Below are positions 46,096 to 55,640 of a DNA stretch of 64,000 nt, piece by piece. The notes beneath the pieces are model-generated. The model searched no databases. It was not told the DNA's origin and saw only the letters and a program-made list of their open reading frames with translations. The stretch's first letter is position 1, and every line of letters begins with the position of its first letter. The stretch spans positions 37,471,570 through 37,535,569 of the forward strand of contig OX381705.1 in the NCBI GenBank assembly GCA_947462335.1. The letters run 5' to 3'. The DNA is from Harmothoe impar (lineage: Eukaryota > Annelida > Polychaeta > Phyllodocida > Polynoidae). Position numbers and translations under genes: made by a program.

Positions 46096-47432
46096 CGCGA
46101 CGCCCCGCAAGCTTCAGTATCCCATACTCTAAGCTAGAAGACAGACGTGTCTTGGGGTGCTCTACAGCTTTAGTATCTCTATACTAGACTGTAATACTCA
46201 TGTTGATAGCTGGTATCTCTATACCTCTATGTATGTCATACCTGTATTAGTTTAGCTAATAGCACAGCTATTGCGGATATCCTTATATCCAGAGATAGCC
46301 AATACTTATGTCTTAATGTTAATAGTTCTCAGGGTTATTGAGAGCTCACTATTATATCCTCATACCCTTATGTGTTCGGTCTCGAAGACCCTATATCCAG
46401 ACCCGTTCATAACTCCCTCTAGTTAGGAGTTCCGGGTATCACTATACCCCGGTAGTTGAGGGCTGATATCTTATATCAGTCCCTCCGTTGTATACCTTCA
46501 GCTATTATTGTTAGGTGTTACCAGTAAGGCCTCATGCCCCGATGCTCCATGCGCCTCTCTGTTGTCACTAGAACCTAAGTCACCTGAATAGAAAACCGGT
46601 TTCTTACAACTGCAAAGTACCTGTGTTGTTGACTCTCTTCTCCTCGGAATCAGCGACCCCCATACATCCATCTCCCCGTTACATAACATAACATAACATA
46701 ACAGGGATCTTACAGATCCAACACCATAACGACAAGATAGATACGTGAGTATCCATCTTTAATAAAGATATGAATATATATGTGAATATATATGTTCTAT
46801 ACTACTTCTAACTACAGTGATCACAGATCTGTATGTTTTTTTTGTTGAGATACAATATTGATTACTACATTAATTATATTAAGGTAGGTAAGGAATGCAC
46901 AATATGTGATTTTTCTAGGACGGAATGACACAGAAGTAATGGCTCGAAAATATTTATGTGGGCGAACCGTCCCTGGAGAGGTAATTACGTGAACTATTGG
47001 AATTATAAAAATGTACATGGAACCAACATAAGTGTGACATTAACTCTTATAACCAAGGAATGTAGTAATATTGGCCTCCACCTGAGGTAATCGATACATG
47101 ACTATAATCCAATAAAATAGATATACTCTCGAAATCCGAATACCAGGTAGGTATCGAACACTATGTACAGTTTTGGTTCGAATCATAGTATACAGTATAA
47201 GCCACACTCTTTAAAGTATGAACACCTTTTTCATATATTTTTTTTTTTAGACAACGAAGACATTTCTTGACAATTATGCATTTCACACCTGGTTTATGTT
47301 TTTTTTCCCTTCGAATCATGATTTCAATCATGGACGTTCTGTAATTACGAACACAATTATTAAGATATCATCGAAACATCATATGCACAAGTCATCAAAA
47401 ACACAACTGAACAAACGAACACTCGAATTATC

Positions 47433-47843
47433 TTACAAGTCTTTCACCAAGCCTTGGAGCTCTTCGAGGGACCCACTCCATTGGGTGAGTCCGATTCCGA
47501 ATACTCGGATGAACTTAACGTTCAGCGCCTTCATAGTTTTGGCCTGATCGTCCAGTGTGTCCTCCGCAGCCTTTTGGAAGGCACGGGCCGTTGTGAGTTC
47601 CCTCTTCGAATGTTCTAGCTGCTTGGTGAGTTCGATCACCTTATCAGGCTCTGCCTGCTCGTCAATTCGTTGTTGTTCAAAGATCTGCCTCAGTCTCTCG
47701 ACCTCCTTGCCCTGCATGGTGATGGCATAGTAGGCGGATGCCCTTGCCACACAGGCGGCATACTGCTGCATGCCAACTTGGTGCTCATGCAGCCATCGTT
47801 CATACAGCTCCTTATGCAACACTGCATCAGGAGCCTTCACAGG
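47433..47843 (-). CDS. Accessory ORF C of the LTR element (helical, Gln/Glu-rich)
   Basis: 136 residues in the same frame as ORF B and separated from it by a single TAG (47844-47846). It reads VKAPDAVLHKELYERWLHEH, then a long helix-forming stretch rich in Glu, Gln and Arg (EVERLRQIFEQQRIDEQAE), and ends LQGLVKDL. It is probably a coiled coil. There is no ATG in this frame near its start, so it is best read as the C-terminal part of ORF B reached by readthrough or cut off by a nonsense mutation. No known domain recognised. Confidence 0.6.
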   Translation of the reverse strand, partial: PVKAPDAVLHKELYERWLHEHQVGMQQYAACVARASAYYAITMQGKEVERLRQIFEQQRIDEQAEPDKVIELTKQLEHSKRELTTARAFQKAAEDTLDDQAKTMKALNVKFIRVFGIGLTQWSGSLEELQGLVKDL

Positions 47844-50267
47844 CTAGAAGTAGTCCTTTGGAAACCGCACACTCGGACGAATGTTCTCATCACTTATCAT
47901 GAGGTCATACCACCTATCCGGGCCGACTGCCGGTTCTTCTCGTACGTTGGGCCTGAAAGGCAAAGTGGCTGTGGTGGTAGTAGTGGTGAGCACTGCGTCA
48001 GCGACAGTTGCTGTTTTCACTCCTCTAGTAGTTGTCGTTGGTGTGGTGGTAACCGGGTTCGAAGTGGTCACTGGAACCAGGTCCACCACAGGCTCAGTTT
48101 TCACGGATGATGAATTCGAACCAGTGGCAGGGGTTTTACGCCCAACCGACTTTGTAGAGCTGTCAGCCTTCGGTTTCGCCTCTTCTACTACCTGGGGAGT
48201 GTGGATGGTGGCAGTGACCACCAAGTCCTTTTTCCCAGGCAGCACAAAGTGATCCGAATCCCCCATCTCCACGTTCCGGGAGTCTGGTTGGCGAGGGGCA
48301 TCCTCTACAGGGATACCCGTGGGGAGGTTTCTGTACGGATCCCTCTCAGTCTGTACTTCCGGACCAGGAGAGTCCATCGAAGGGTACTCAGTCCTGCTAG
48401 CCAGGTTACCAGGAGTCAGAGGACGAAGGGTTTGTAGTTGGGAACGACCTTTCTGGGCCGAGAAGTCTGGACCATAGTCAGGACGCAAGTCCTGCAGTGG
48501 GGACCGGTGTTCAATCGTTGTCGCTCGCCCTCGTGCTGCAGTTGGAGCTCTTGGAGCCGGAGCTTCCGATTTGACCTTTTTACAGTCAGGTTCGGAACTG
48601 GCCGGACTCCTGTTGGTTTCACTTCGTTTCCCCGTAAGGGGGTTGGCTGCTCTCCAGTCGTACAACTCCTTATACAGGACGCTGTTCAGGTCTAGTCGAC
48701 CCCGCCGATCTGTACACTGGAAGACAGCTGACTGCTTCGAATTCCTCGTCACCTGGACCTTTCCGAACTGGAGGGTCTCAATCGTGATGTTGTCGAACTT
48801 CACTTTGTCTAGGCCCGCCACCAGTGTTGCATGGAGGTCCCCCACGTTCTTCCTGGCCAACGTCATGGCTTGGCCATGACATTGTATCAGGTGCTCGATC
48901 ATCCTGCCTCTTCGGAGGGTCCACAGTCCCGAACACTTTTTGTTTGCCTTGCCAGTGTCAGCGCAGAAGTACATCGCCCGGGGTGCATGTGGCATTCGAC
49001 CAGGTGCCGCATAAATCGAAGACGAGTGGAATAGTTTGAAATATGTGCGACAGGAATCGAAAGGACAATCCTCCCTTGCCCCTGCCTTGTACCGGGCCAT
49101 AGCCCATCGAATTTTGGGGCGTCCCTCATGGTTGTAGTAGGACTCGGGGAACTGTTTTCGATCCTGTAGTCGATTGAACCAGTTTTCCGTCCATGCGAAG
49201 GTGCTGGGTGAGGTGGTGTTGGACCTGATCCATTCCTCGTCATCGGACAGACCCTCACAGTCTGTTGCCTTAGGACAGGAGTACATGTCCCTGGACCGTT
49301 TGCAATGCTCCATACATTCGGGCCTAAACTTTTTGAAACCCCCGGTAGCATTGCGCCAGATCGTTTCTTCTGCCCGAGAGTTGGGGACATCTACTGAGGC
49401 GTTTGCCCCAGCAGCCGGAGGGGGCGAAGAGACCACGGGTGACGTGTTCGAATGTCCTGATTCTGAGGACGTGGATGGGGATACAGGTATGGCAACCTGC
49501 ACCGGAGTCTTGGTCGGGGTTGTTGGAGGAGTCGAAAGCGTCTTGGCTGGTGCCCTAGGAGGCGTCGAAGGAGTGGAAGCCGTACTGGATACCACATCTA
49601 CCAACCTCACAGTTGGAGACATGTTTATCGCAGTGGTTTGTGGAGGCAGAGGATGAGGGACACAGGGCTGTCGTGCCTCACCCTTCTTTACCTTACGCCT
49701 CTGGCTTTTAGGAAGTTCAAATGGCACCTCCTCCACATCCGAAGCGTCGGACACGGACCGTCCCTTCTGCTGTGGGTTGGGGTTCTTCCTAGACTGGGCT
49801 CGGGTGAGTGGAGCTCTGGGGGCAGCTTGCATAGCTTCCAGGGTTAGCCGTAACTGTTCATTGGCTGCCCGGAGTTCATCGGACTCTCTTACCACCTGAG
49901 CAAACCGAGCTTCCTGCTCAGCCGATTCTGAGGTATCCGAGTTGATTTCCATAACAGTCAACTCTACGATAGCTGGAGCCTTTTCGAATGGGACTGGTGA
50001 AGGTCCCGGAGCTTGCGGAAGAGGTTCGGATTGAGACTCAGTAGTCCCAGTTGTAGTAGTTGGTTCTTCGAATGACGTTGAATGGGGAGTACTCGAAGAG
50101 CACTCGGACTGAGCTGGGGCGGGTTCGGATACTTCGGACATGGACGGAGTAGCTGGAGGGGTACTCGAATGGGAAGTTTTACGACTACCTCTGGTTTTGG
50201 TAAGTTTCTTTTTCTTCCCCTTCGTACTCGTGGTGCTCCCATCACTCGAGGGCACCGATTCCTCCAT
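47844..50267 (-). CDS. Accessory ORF B of the LTR element, 807-residue protein with Cys/His-rich domain
   Basis: True ATG at 50267. The first 300 residues are low complexity (Ser/Thr/Pro), with a basic KGKKKKLTKTRGSRK patch near the N-terminus. Residues about 310-480 hold many Cys and His: ECMEHCKRSRDMYSCPKATDC, then CPFDSC and finally CSGLWTLRRGRMIEHLIQCH. These could bind zinc as finger-like modules. The rest is Ser/Thr/Pro-rich. It is not env (no signal peptide or transmembrane segment) and not a chromodomain. Position after integrase is unusual. Function is unknown; nucleic-acid binding is my inference from the finger-like spacing and basic patches. The fixed frame and long openness argue that it was under selection. 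Confidence 0.75.
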   Translation of the reverse strand: MEESVPSSDGSTTSTKGKKKKLTKTRGSRKTSHSSTPPATPSMSEVSEPAPAQSECSSSTPHSTSFEEPTTTTGTTESQSEPLPQAPGPSPVPFEKAPAIVELTVMEINSDTSESAEQEARFAQVVRESDELRAANEQLRLTLEAMQAAPRAPLTRAQSRKNPNPQQKGRSVSDASDVEEVPFELPKSQRRKVKKGEARQPCVPHPLPPQTTAINMSPTVRLVDVVSSTASTPSTPPRAPAKTLSTPPTTPTKTPVQVAIPVSPSTSSESGHSNTSPVVSSPPPAAGANASVDVPNSRAEETIWRNATGGFKKFRPECMEHCKRSRDMYSCPKATDCEGLSDDEEWIRSNTTSPSTFAWTENWFNRLQDRKQFPESYYNHEGRPKIRWAMARYKAGAREDCPFDSCRTYFKLFHSSSIYAAPGRMPHAPRAMYFCADTGKANKKCSGLWTLRRGRMIEHLIQCHGQAMTLARKNVGDLHATLVAGLDKVKFDNITIETLQFGKVQVTRNSKQSAVFQCTDRRGRLDLNSVLYKELYDWRAANPLTGKRSETNRSPASSEPDCKKVKSEAPAPRAPTAARGRATTIEHRSPLQDLRPDYGPDFSAQKGRSQLQTLRPLTPGNLASRTEYPSMDSPGPEVQTERDPYRNLPTGIPVEDAPRQPDSRNVEMGDSDHFVLPGKKDLVVTATIHTPQVVEEAKPKADSSTKSVGRKTPATGSNSSSVKTEPVVDLVPVTTSNPVTTTPTTTTRGVKTATVADAVLTTTTTTATLPFRPNVREEPAVGPDRWYDLMISDENIRPSVRFPKDYF

Positions 50268-50309
50268 TCGTTTAGCTCGTTGGAGATTTCGAAAGTTCGT
50301 ACCACATTC

Positions 50310-50921
50310 TTACAAAATGTCACTGAAGATTCCATTCTTGAAAGCTCCTCGAATCGCTCCTCCGTAACTGTCTAACCAGGTAGGGTCGTAGCGATAAAAG
50401 CCCTCACTCCCCAGCCTATCCAACATCATCGCCATCAGTGTGGGATGAAGTTGCAGCGAGGTATCGAATGGCGGATCGCATTCCAGCACTTCCATAAGTT
50501 GTTGCTGGGCCAGCGATATTCGTACGAAGTCTTCCATCTCCTCGTCAGACACTGCTTGAATGGGCAATTTCTGACTCATCTCCTCTAGCTCCGGCATGTT
50601 GTCTTCCTCCGAATCACCTGCTGCGTTGAGCCGCGTGGATGTGGAATTGTCAATGTCCTTCGAAGCTACACGTTTTGGGGTATTGCGCCACGGCAACGGC
50701 CCCATGTTGACTGTCGCTGGAGGTGGCATGGCCACGGCATCCTGCTCAGCCGTCGAATAGGAGCCGATCCCCGCCACACGGACGGTAATTGCACTCCCGG
50801 TGGATTCGGAGGCGGATTCATAATCCGATTCCGGAGCATTATCGAATTGGCCATCATCCATCCCGAACAGGTCCAACTCGTCGGACTGGAGGCCCTCACC
50901 GGGGGTGTACTGCTCCTCCAT
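50310..50921 (-). CDS. Accessory ORF A of the LTR element, acidic 203-residue protein
   Basis: First ATG at 50921. Strongly acidic (SDELDLFGMDDGQFDNAPES, NMPELEEMSQ, VSDEEMEDFVR), with a C-terminal LHPTLMAMMLDRLGSEGFYR helix-like segment, ending FSDIL. The stop is TAA (50310-50312), but the same frame stays open for the 14 codons up to the ORF B ATG. A and B may therefore have been one protein. The frame is also open 27 codons upstream from a GTG. No family recognised. Confidence 0.65.
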   Translation of the reverse strand: MEEQYTPGEGLQSDELDLFGMDDGQFDNAPESDYESASESTGSAITVRVAGIGSYSTAEQDAVAMPPPATVNMGPLPWRNTPKRVASKDIDNSTSTRLNAAGDSEEDNMPELEEMSQKLPIQAVSDEEMEDFVRISLAQQQLMEVLECDPPFDTSLQLHPTLMAMMLDRLGSEGFYRYDPTWLDSYGGAIRGAFKNGIFSDIL

Positions 50922-51002
50922 CGAAGTCGAATGTTTTCCACGAAAACGAAGTTTAAATCGAAGATATTGCGGAGTACGAAGCTCCGCGTGTCCAAATGAC
51001 AC

Positions 51003-51512
51003 TATGAGCGGGAACTAACCAGGTTGGTGCGTGTTATGATGTGGTTTTGGAGACTTTTGGTCGGTAACATGACCCCTCTTCCTCCTCCTTTGCCCTGCAG
51101 CGTCTTCTTGGCGCTGATCCAATATGGCGGCCGCCCTTCTTCTCTCGTGTCGCCACGCCCGCCGCGGGAGCAAAGGTCAACCAATCAGCGTTCACGCCTC
51201 ACCGGATAGCCCTTTTCTAACGGATAACGCGGCGGGAGACGCTCGCGTTTCCCGCCACTGGTCGAATGGGTAGCTCACCAGAGTGTAATCCTTATTGAGT
51301 CAGTTCCACAGAACCATGGGTACCACTAATCATGAATTCTTCAGGAGTGTAGGCAAATGTCATTACGGGTAACATAAGAATACCCGCCGGATAGATCCGT
51401 CTGCCACCCTCGGGGACATTCACAATCAGCACCCGCCCTAGTTCTGCTCACTCGACAGCAATTAGGTCTGTACTACCATCATGGGATCGAAGCTTCTTGT
51501 TGTGTATACAAA
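51003..51512 (-). other. Spacer between integrase and accessory ORFs
   Basis: About 0.5 kb without an open frame of interest, moderately GC-rich (for example 51120-51260). It could hold a splice acceptor or internal promoter for the accessory ORFs, but I see no decisive signal. Confidence 0.5.
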
Positions 51513-52313
51513 TTAGGTCACAGCAGTCCCTTGGCCATGCCGTGGACTGCGCCTTAACCCTACCTTGGGTTCTTTAGACCTGGTCGTCCGGGAAGATTCG
51601 ACAGGATGTCCAGTAGTCAATTGGACAGCCCTCCTCCCCTTCAGACCTTCATTTGCCGAGACTTTTTTTAGGCATTTTTTATCCTTCTTGCTAGAAGCTC
51701 GAATTGGTAATTTTTTTTTAGGCCTACCCCGGCCCCTCTTTAATTTACCAATACCAGGGGGCATAGGTTTTTTCTCATCTGAGGGTATAACTGGTTTCCT
51801 AGGTCTACCAGGACCACGTCGTTCCGGGGTGGTCGCTCTCCGCTCAGTGTCACCTGACTTCGAATGCTCCCCTGACTTCAAATGCGCTGAAGCATCACCC
51901 TGCCACCGACGTAGACGAGCTACATTGGATTTATACAAGCGTCCCAACAAGGATTTGATCACCACTCTAGATTCTGAAACAATCCGAACCACAGTAAATG
52001 GACCATCCCAGTTGGGTGACAGCTTCAGCTGCTGTAGGGGGTCGTGTAGCCTAACTACTTCATCCCCTACTCGAAAGGACCTAAGTTTCAAACCCACGTC
52101 ATAGCCCACTTTTTGCCATGAAGCAGATTTGCTTAGCTCACATCGAACCATCTCGTATGCGGACTTGAATTGATCCCTCAATGCCTCCACGAACATCACC
52201 TGACAGGGTATTTCAGCGTTTATCCCAGCTATGCCAAACACCAAGTCAGCAGGCATAATCAAGTCCTCTCCGAATACTAACAGATTGGGGGAACAACCGG
52301 TGGAAGCATGCAC
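51513..52313 (-). CDS. Integrase C-terminal part with two AT-hook-like motifs
   Basis: Continues the integrase of the next entry after a one-base frame change near 52300. The start is a frame junction, not a real initiation codon. It contains the end of the catalytic core (ASTGCSPNLLVFGED), then the GPF/Y module (LSPNWDGPFTVVRIV and YKSNVARLRRW). A basic tail of about 120 residues follows, with GPGRPRKPV and KRGRGRPKKKLP, both resembling AT-hooks (core GRP between basic residues). No chromodomain. The tail could direct integration to AT-rich or compact chromatin; that is inference. Confidence 0.82.
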   Translation of the reverse strand: MHASTGCSPNLLVFGEDLIMPADLVFGIAGINAEIPCQVMFVEALRDQFKSAYEMVRCELSKSASWQKVGYDVGLKLRSFRVGDEVVRLHDPLQQLKLSPNWDGPFTVVRIVSESRVVIKSLLGRLYKSNVARLRRWQGDASAHLKSGEHSKSGDTERRATTPERRGPGRPRKPVIPSDEKKPMPPGIGKLKRGRGRPKKKLPIRASSKKDKKCLKKVSANEGLKGRRAVQLTTGHPVESSRTTRSKEPKVGLRRSPRHGQGTAVT

Positions 52314-54151
52314 GTACTATTATAAGCATGTACCACAAACTCGCATTGCTCGTCCCAATCATCCATCTGACTGTTGACCAGAGGCTTCAGGACTTGTATC
52401 AAGGTTCTGTTGAACCTTTCTACTTGACCATCCGACTGAGGCCTGTACGGATTCGTTCTTGTTTTGCATATAGCAAGGTTATGGCACATTGCTGCCCATA
52501 ACTCGGATTCGAATTCTCTGCCTTGATCACTATGCAACATCAAGGGCACGCCTAGATGAAGCACCAAGCCTTTTACAAATGCACGAGCACATGTATGGGC
52601 CTTATGATCCTTCAGAGGGAACACTCTAGTGTACTTTGAATAGTAGTCAGAGATCACCATCATGCAAGTGTTTCCATCAGGAGTGGTTTTAAGGCCACTA
52701 ATGATATCAACCGCTATGCGTGCAAATCTAACTCCCCAAAGCTCTTGAGTTAGTGGCAATTTCCCTAGGCCTTCACCTGGTTTATTCAGACAACAATCTG
52801 GACAAGTAGAGATCCACCTAAGCAGATCTTTACTCATGCCAGGCCAGTAATACCGTCTGGAGAGTCGTGCAAGGGAGCGCTTCTTTCCAAAATGTCCACT
52901 GGTCTGGTGCCCGTGTACGAAATACATGATATCCCGTCGCATAGCTGTGGGTATCACGATTTGCCGAAGTTTGGTCTTGTACGGTGTTATCTTCCACCTA
53001 CATAAGATACCGTCAACAACAGTTAGCTCAGACCATTGAGCAAGTAGCTGTCTCATTTCCCGGTTCTCAATCAAAATGGTTGGTCTTTGTGGTTGGGCAC
53101 CACTGGAGACCTGTTCTATTAGTCTTGACATGACAGCATCACCCTTCTGGAATTGCCTGATAGTTTCCGTGGACCATTCCATTGCTTTAGAATGTCCTAC
53201 ATCATACGGCATTCGAACTCCAGCTATTACAGCGTTATGGGCTCCACAATCATTACAATCCATTCTAGAACATTTCCGTATGGGTCTTCTCGAAAGGGCG
53301 TCAGCATTGATATGCTTGCTCCCTGCTCTATGTTGGATTTGGCTATTTTCCAACCCGAACTCGGACAAATGGGTCAGCCATCGACCGATCATTCCTTCTG
53401 CTTCCTTAAAGTTCAGCAGCCACCTTAAGGAGGAGTGATCTGTCCGTAAAGTAAAGTCACCTCCCCAAAGGAAGTGCTTTAACTTCTTCGTATATACCAC
53501 TACCGCCAACAATTCGCGCTTAGTGGTACAGTAATTCCTCTGGGCCTTATTGAGGGTATTACTAGCGAAAGCCAGTGGCACTTCTATCCCCTCTTGCATC
53601 TGGGACAGAGCAGCACCTATACTGTCGTTACTGGCGTCTGTGTCCAGTATGAAATGTCCATCAGCTGTTGGATATTTCAAAACTGGGGTGGTTCGAAATA
53701 GGTTCTTCACGGCTTCGAATGCTAGATCTTGTTCCGGACCCCATGGGAAAGGCTCCTTCCTTCTACCCGGAGTCCAGTGAGCTAGAGCCTGCATAGGCTG
53801 AGCTATTCTGGCATACCCTGGTAGGAAGTCCCTGTAGTAACTACAGAAGCCGAGAAAGGACCGTATGTCTTTAGGTCCTTCCGGCTTTTCCCATTCCGAC
53901 ACAACATCTAGTTTCTCAGGATCTGCCTTAACTCCCTCAGTGGATATTATCCGACCGAGATAGTTAATTGAAGTCCTAAATAGGTGACACTTCTTTGGTT
54001 TCAATTTCAAACCATTGGTTATCAACCTCTCGAAAATTTTGACTAGAGTAGCCAGGCACGATTCGAAGGTCTTCACAAAGACAATCACGTCGTCCAGGTA
54101 CACCAAACACTCCTTCCACAACAGATCACTCAACAGAGATTCCATCATGGC
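52277..54151 (-). CDS. Pol: RT catalytic end, RNase H and integrase
   Basis: About 620 residues. The RT active site YLDD (CLVYLDDVIVF) lies at the start. RT thumb and connection follow with IRSFLGFCSYYRDFLP. RNase H has the residues FILDTDASNDSIGAALSQ (Asp), KRELLAVV (Glu) and RTDHSSLRWL (Asp). Integrase begins with an HHCC zinc site (HGHQTSGHF, then CPDCCLNKPG) and continues with the D,D,E core: VDIIS, SDQGREF, and the Glu of DGQVERFNRTL. Upstream it is separated from the RT fingers by TAA at 54149-54151. Downstream the frame is lost near 52300. Confidence 0.92.
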   Translation of the reverse strand, partial: AMMESLLSDLLWKECLVYLDDVIVFVKTFESCLATLVKIFERLITNGLKLKPKKCHLFRTSINYLGRIISTEGVKADPEKLDVVSEWEKPEGPKDIRSFLGFCSYYRDFLPGYARIAQPMQALAHWTPGRRKEPFPWGPEQDLAFEAVKNLFRTTPVLKYPTADGHFILDTDASNDSIGAALSQMQEGIEVPLAFASNTLNKAQRNYCTTKRELLAVVVYTKKLKHFLWGGDFTLRTDHSSLRWLLNFKEAEGMIGRWLTHLSEFGLENSQIQHRAGSKHINADALSRRPIRKCSRMDCNDCGAHNAVIAGVRMPYDVGHSKAMEWSTETIRQFQKGDAVMSRLIEQVSSGAQPQRPTILIENREMRQLLAQWSELTVVDGILCRWKITPYKTKLRQIVIPTAMRRDIMYFVHGHQTSGHFGKKRSLARLSRRYYWPGMSKDLLRWISTCPDCCLNKPGEGLGKLPLTQELWGVRFARIAVDIISGLKTTPDGNTCMMVISDYYSKYTRVFPLKDHKAHTCARAFVKGLVLHLGVPLMLHSDQGREFESELWAAMCHNLAICKTRTNPYRPQSDGQVERFNRTLIQVLKPLVNSQMDDWDEQCEFVVHAYNSTCMLPPVVPPIC

Positions 54152-54598
54152 TTAGAATGTTGCAGGGGCGTTACACAATCCGAACGGCATCACATTGTAC
54201 TGGAAAAGACCGACATGGCTCGAAAAGGCTGTCTTTTCCTGATCCTCCTCCTTCATTCCAACCTGCCAGTATCCGGATTGCAAATCCAGCGTACAGAACC
54301 ATTGGTTTCCGCCCAGGGAATCAATAGTCTCGTCTATACGGGGAAGAGGATAGGAGTTTTTCTTTGTACAACCATTCAATTTTCGATAATTGATACAGAA
54401 GCGAATTGTGCCGTCTTTCTTAGTCACCATCTGAACAGGACTGGACCAGGGGCTAGTGCTGGGAACAATCACCCCTAACCTCAGCTGATCAGCGATTTCC
54501 TTCTCGGCCATCAATTTTTTCTTCAAAGGTAGGCGTCTGTAAGGGATTTTGAAAGGTACAGCTTCCTCTGTATGAATGGAATGTAGCACCATATCAGT
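54152..54598 (-). CDS. Pol: RT fingers and palm (between two in-frame stops)
   Basis: Same frame as the flanking pol segments. TGA (54599-54601) precedes it and TAA (54149-54151) ends it. RT blocks: VPFKIPYRRLPL, STSPWSSPVQMVTKKDGTIR, FCINYRKLN, FCTLDLQSGYWQVGM (first catalytic Asp) and FGLCNAPATF. The product would lack the YLDD that lies just beyond the stop, so without readthrough it is non-functional. Confidence 0.88.
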   Translation of the reverse strand, partial: TDMVLHSIHTEEAVPFKIPYRRLPLKKKLMAEKEIADQLRLGVIVPSTSPWSSPVQMVTKKDGTIRFCINYRKLNGCTKKNSYPLPRIDETIDSLGGNQWFCTLDLQSGYWQVGMKEEDQEKTAFSSHVGLFQYNVMPFGLCNAPATF

Positions 54599-55152
54599 TC
54601 ACCCCAAACCAGTGGGCTCCCCGAAGGCTGCATCATATTCCACCAATACCCGTCTCAACTGATCTTTCTGTTCCCCCGTCACCAGGCTCGAATTGTCCAC
54701 CAACTTCTGGAGTTCCGGACGCAAATCGAACATCCCTTCAAGGTTCAGTTTGGTATCTTCTGAGAGTATACTGGTGCTTGCCTGTGCAACGATCACCTGC
54801 CCCAGGGGAGTACCTTTCATCAGATAACGGACTTCACCACCAGGATTCGAAATAGGAATCAAATTCTGGCTGCCACTGCCTACGAAAGTATCTGCACTCT
54901 CGAGTCCAATGTATGCAAGTCTCACCACATCGGGTTCAACCACAGCCATCTGATCTCGGAAGATACTGTCACTCGAAAACAGCACATCACATGTCTGTCC
55001 TGGGGGTATCTTAACCGTCTGTACAACCGAGGCTACAGAAGATACCTTCCTCAACACGCATTGCACGGCCACCTTGTATGGATGTTCTATCTTCAACATC
55101 CCCCTACAAGGTTCCAACATTGCCCCGTACAACGCAGCGAAATCTAATCCGA
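54599..55152 (-). CDS. Pol: protease-RT linker
   Basis: Continues pol after a frame change near 55147. GLDFAALYGAMLEPC starts the readable part, followed by an immunoglobulin-like linker stretch (VKIPPGQTCDVLFSSDSIF) seen in Ty3/gypsy pols between protease and RT. It ends LVEYDAAFGEPTGLG before TGA (54599-54601). No catalytic residues. Confidence 0.75.
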
Positions 55153-55640
55153 TACCCTCGTTGTGAAGTTATCTGGTTCATCGGCTACAAGGTCATGGAA
55201 TCTCTTAGAGATCATGGAGTGATTAGCCCCAGTATCCACTAGAAATTCCGCAGACCTTCCCTTCACTGCTACAGTCAAATACCACCTCTTCCCATCCAGT
55301 GGTGATGGTTTGACGGTGAAGCGTTCGAAATCCTTAGTGACACCAAGATCTACCCCCCGTCGTTTCAAGTGTTTCAAACAGGGATGATCCGGGGACAATC
55401 GGGCACTGCTGACTTCTTCCAGCTCCTGTATCCAATTCGCTGCTTCCCCAGTACTTCCTTCTCGGATGTCTACTTCTCTGGGTTCATTGGACATACTTAG
55501 AAGGGACTGATCAGGCCCCTCCCCTAAGCTTCCAATCTCTACTGCACCTCGGACTTCCTCGCTTGCACCGCTGGTGATAAGCTGGCTTTCATTCACCTTA
55601 GGGGTCACTACATTGCCATCCCGAGACACCCCCTCTAGTT
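55144..55640 (-). CDS. Aspartic protease domain of pol
   Basis: Frame -1 relative to gag, overlapping the gag end, so it would be reached by -1 frameshifting near GAAAACGGAAAAC at about 55636-55650. The catalytic motif is LVDTGANHSMIS, the retropepsin Asp-Thr-Gly signature. The N-terminal 90 residues are acidic and low complexity. The frame ends in TAG just after RVSD at 55144-55146, where the linker should continue; the shift to the next pol frame is unexplained. Confidence 0.82.

Noticed and set aside
48831..49656. Plus-strand ORFs opposite the accessory region of the LTR element
   Set aside because: They are shadows of ORF B; the minus frame has a true ATG, much greater length and patterned composition.
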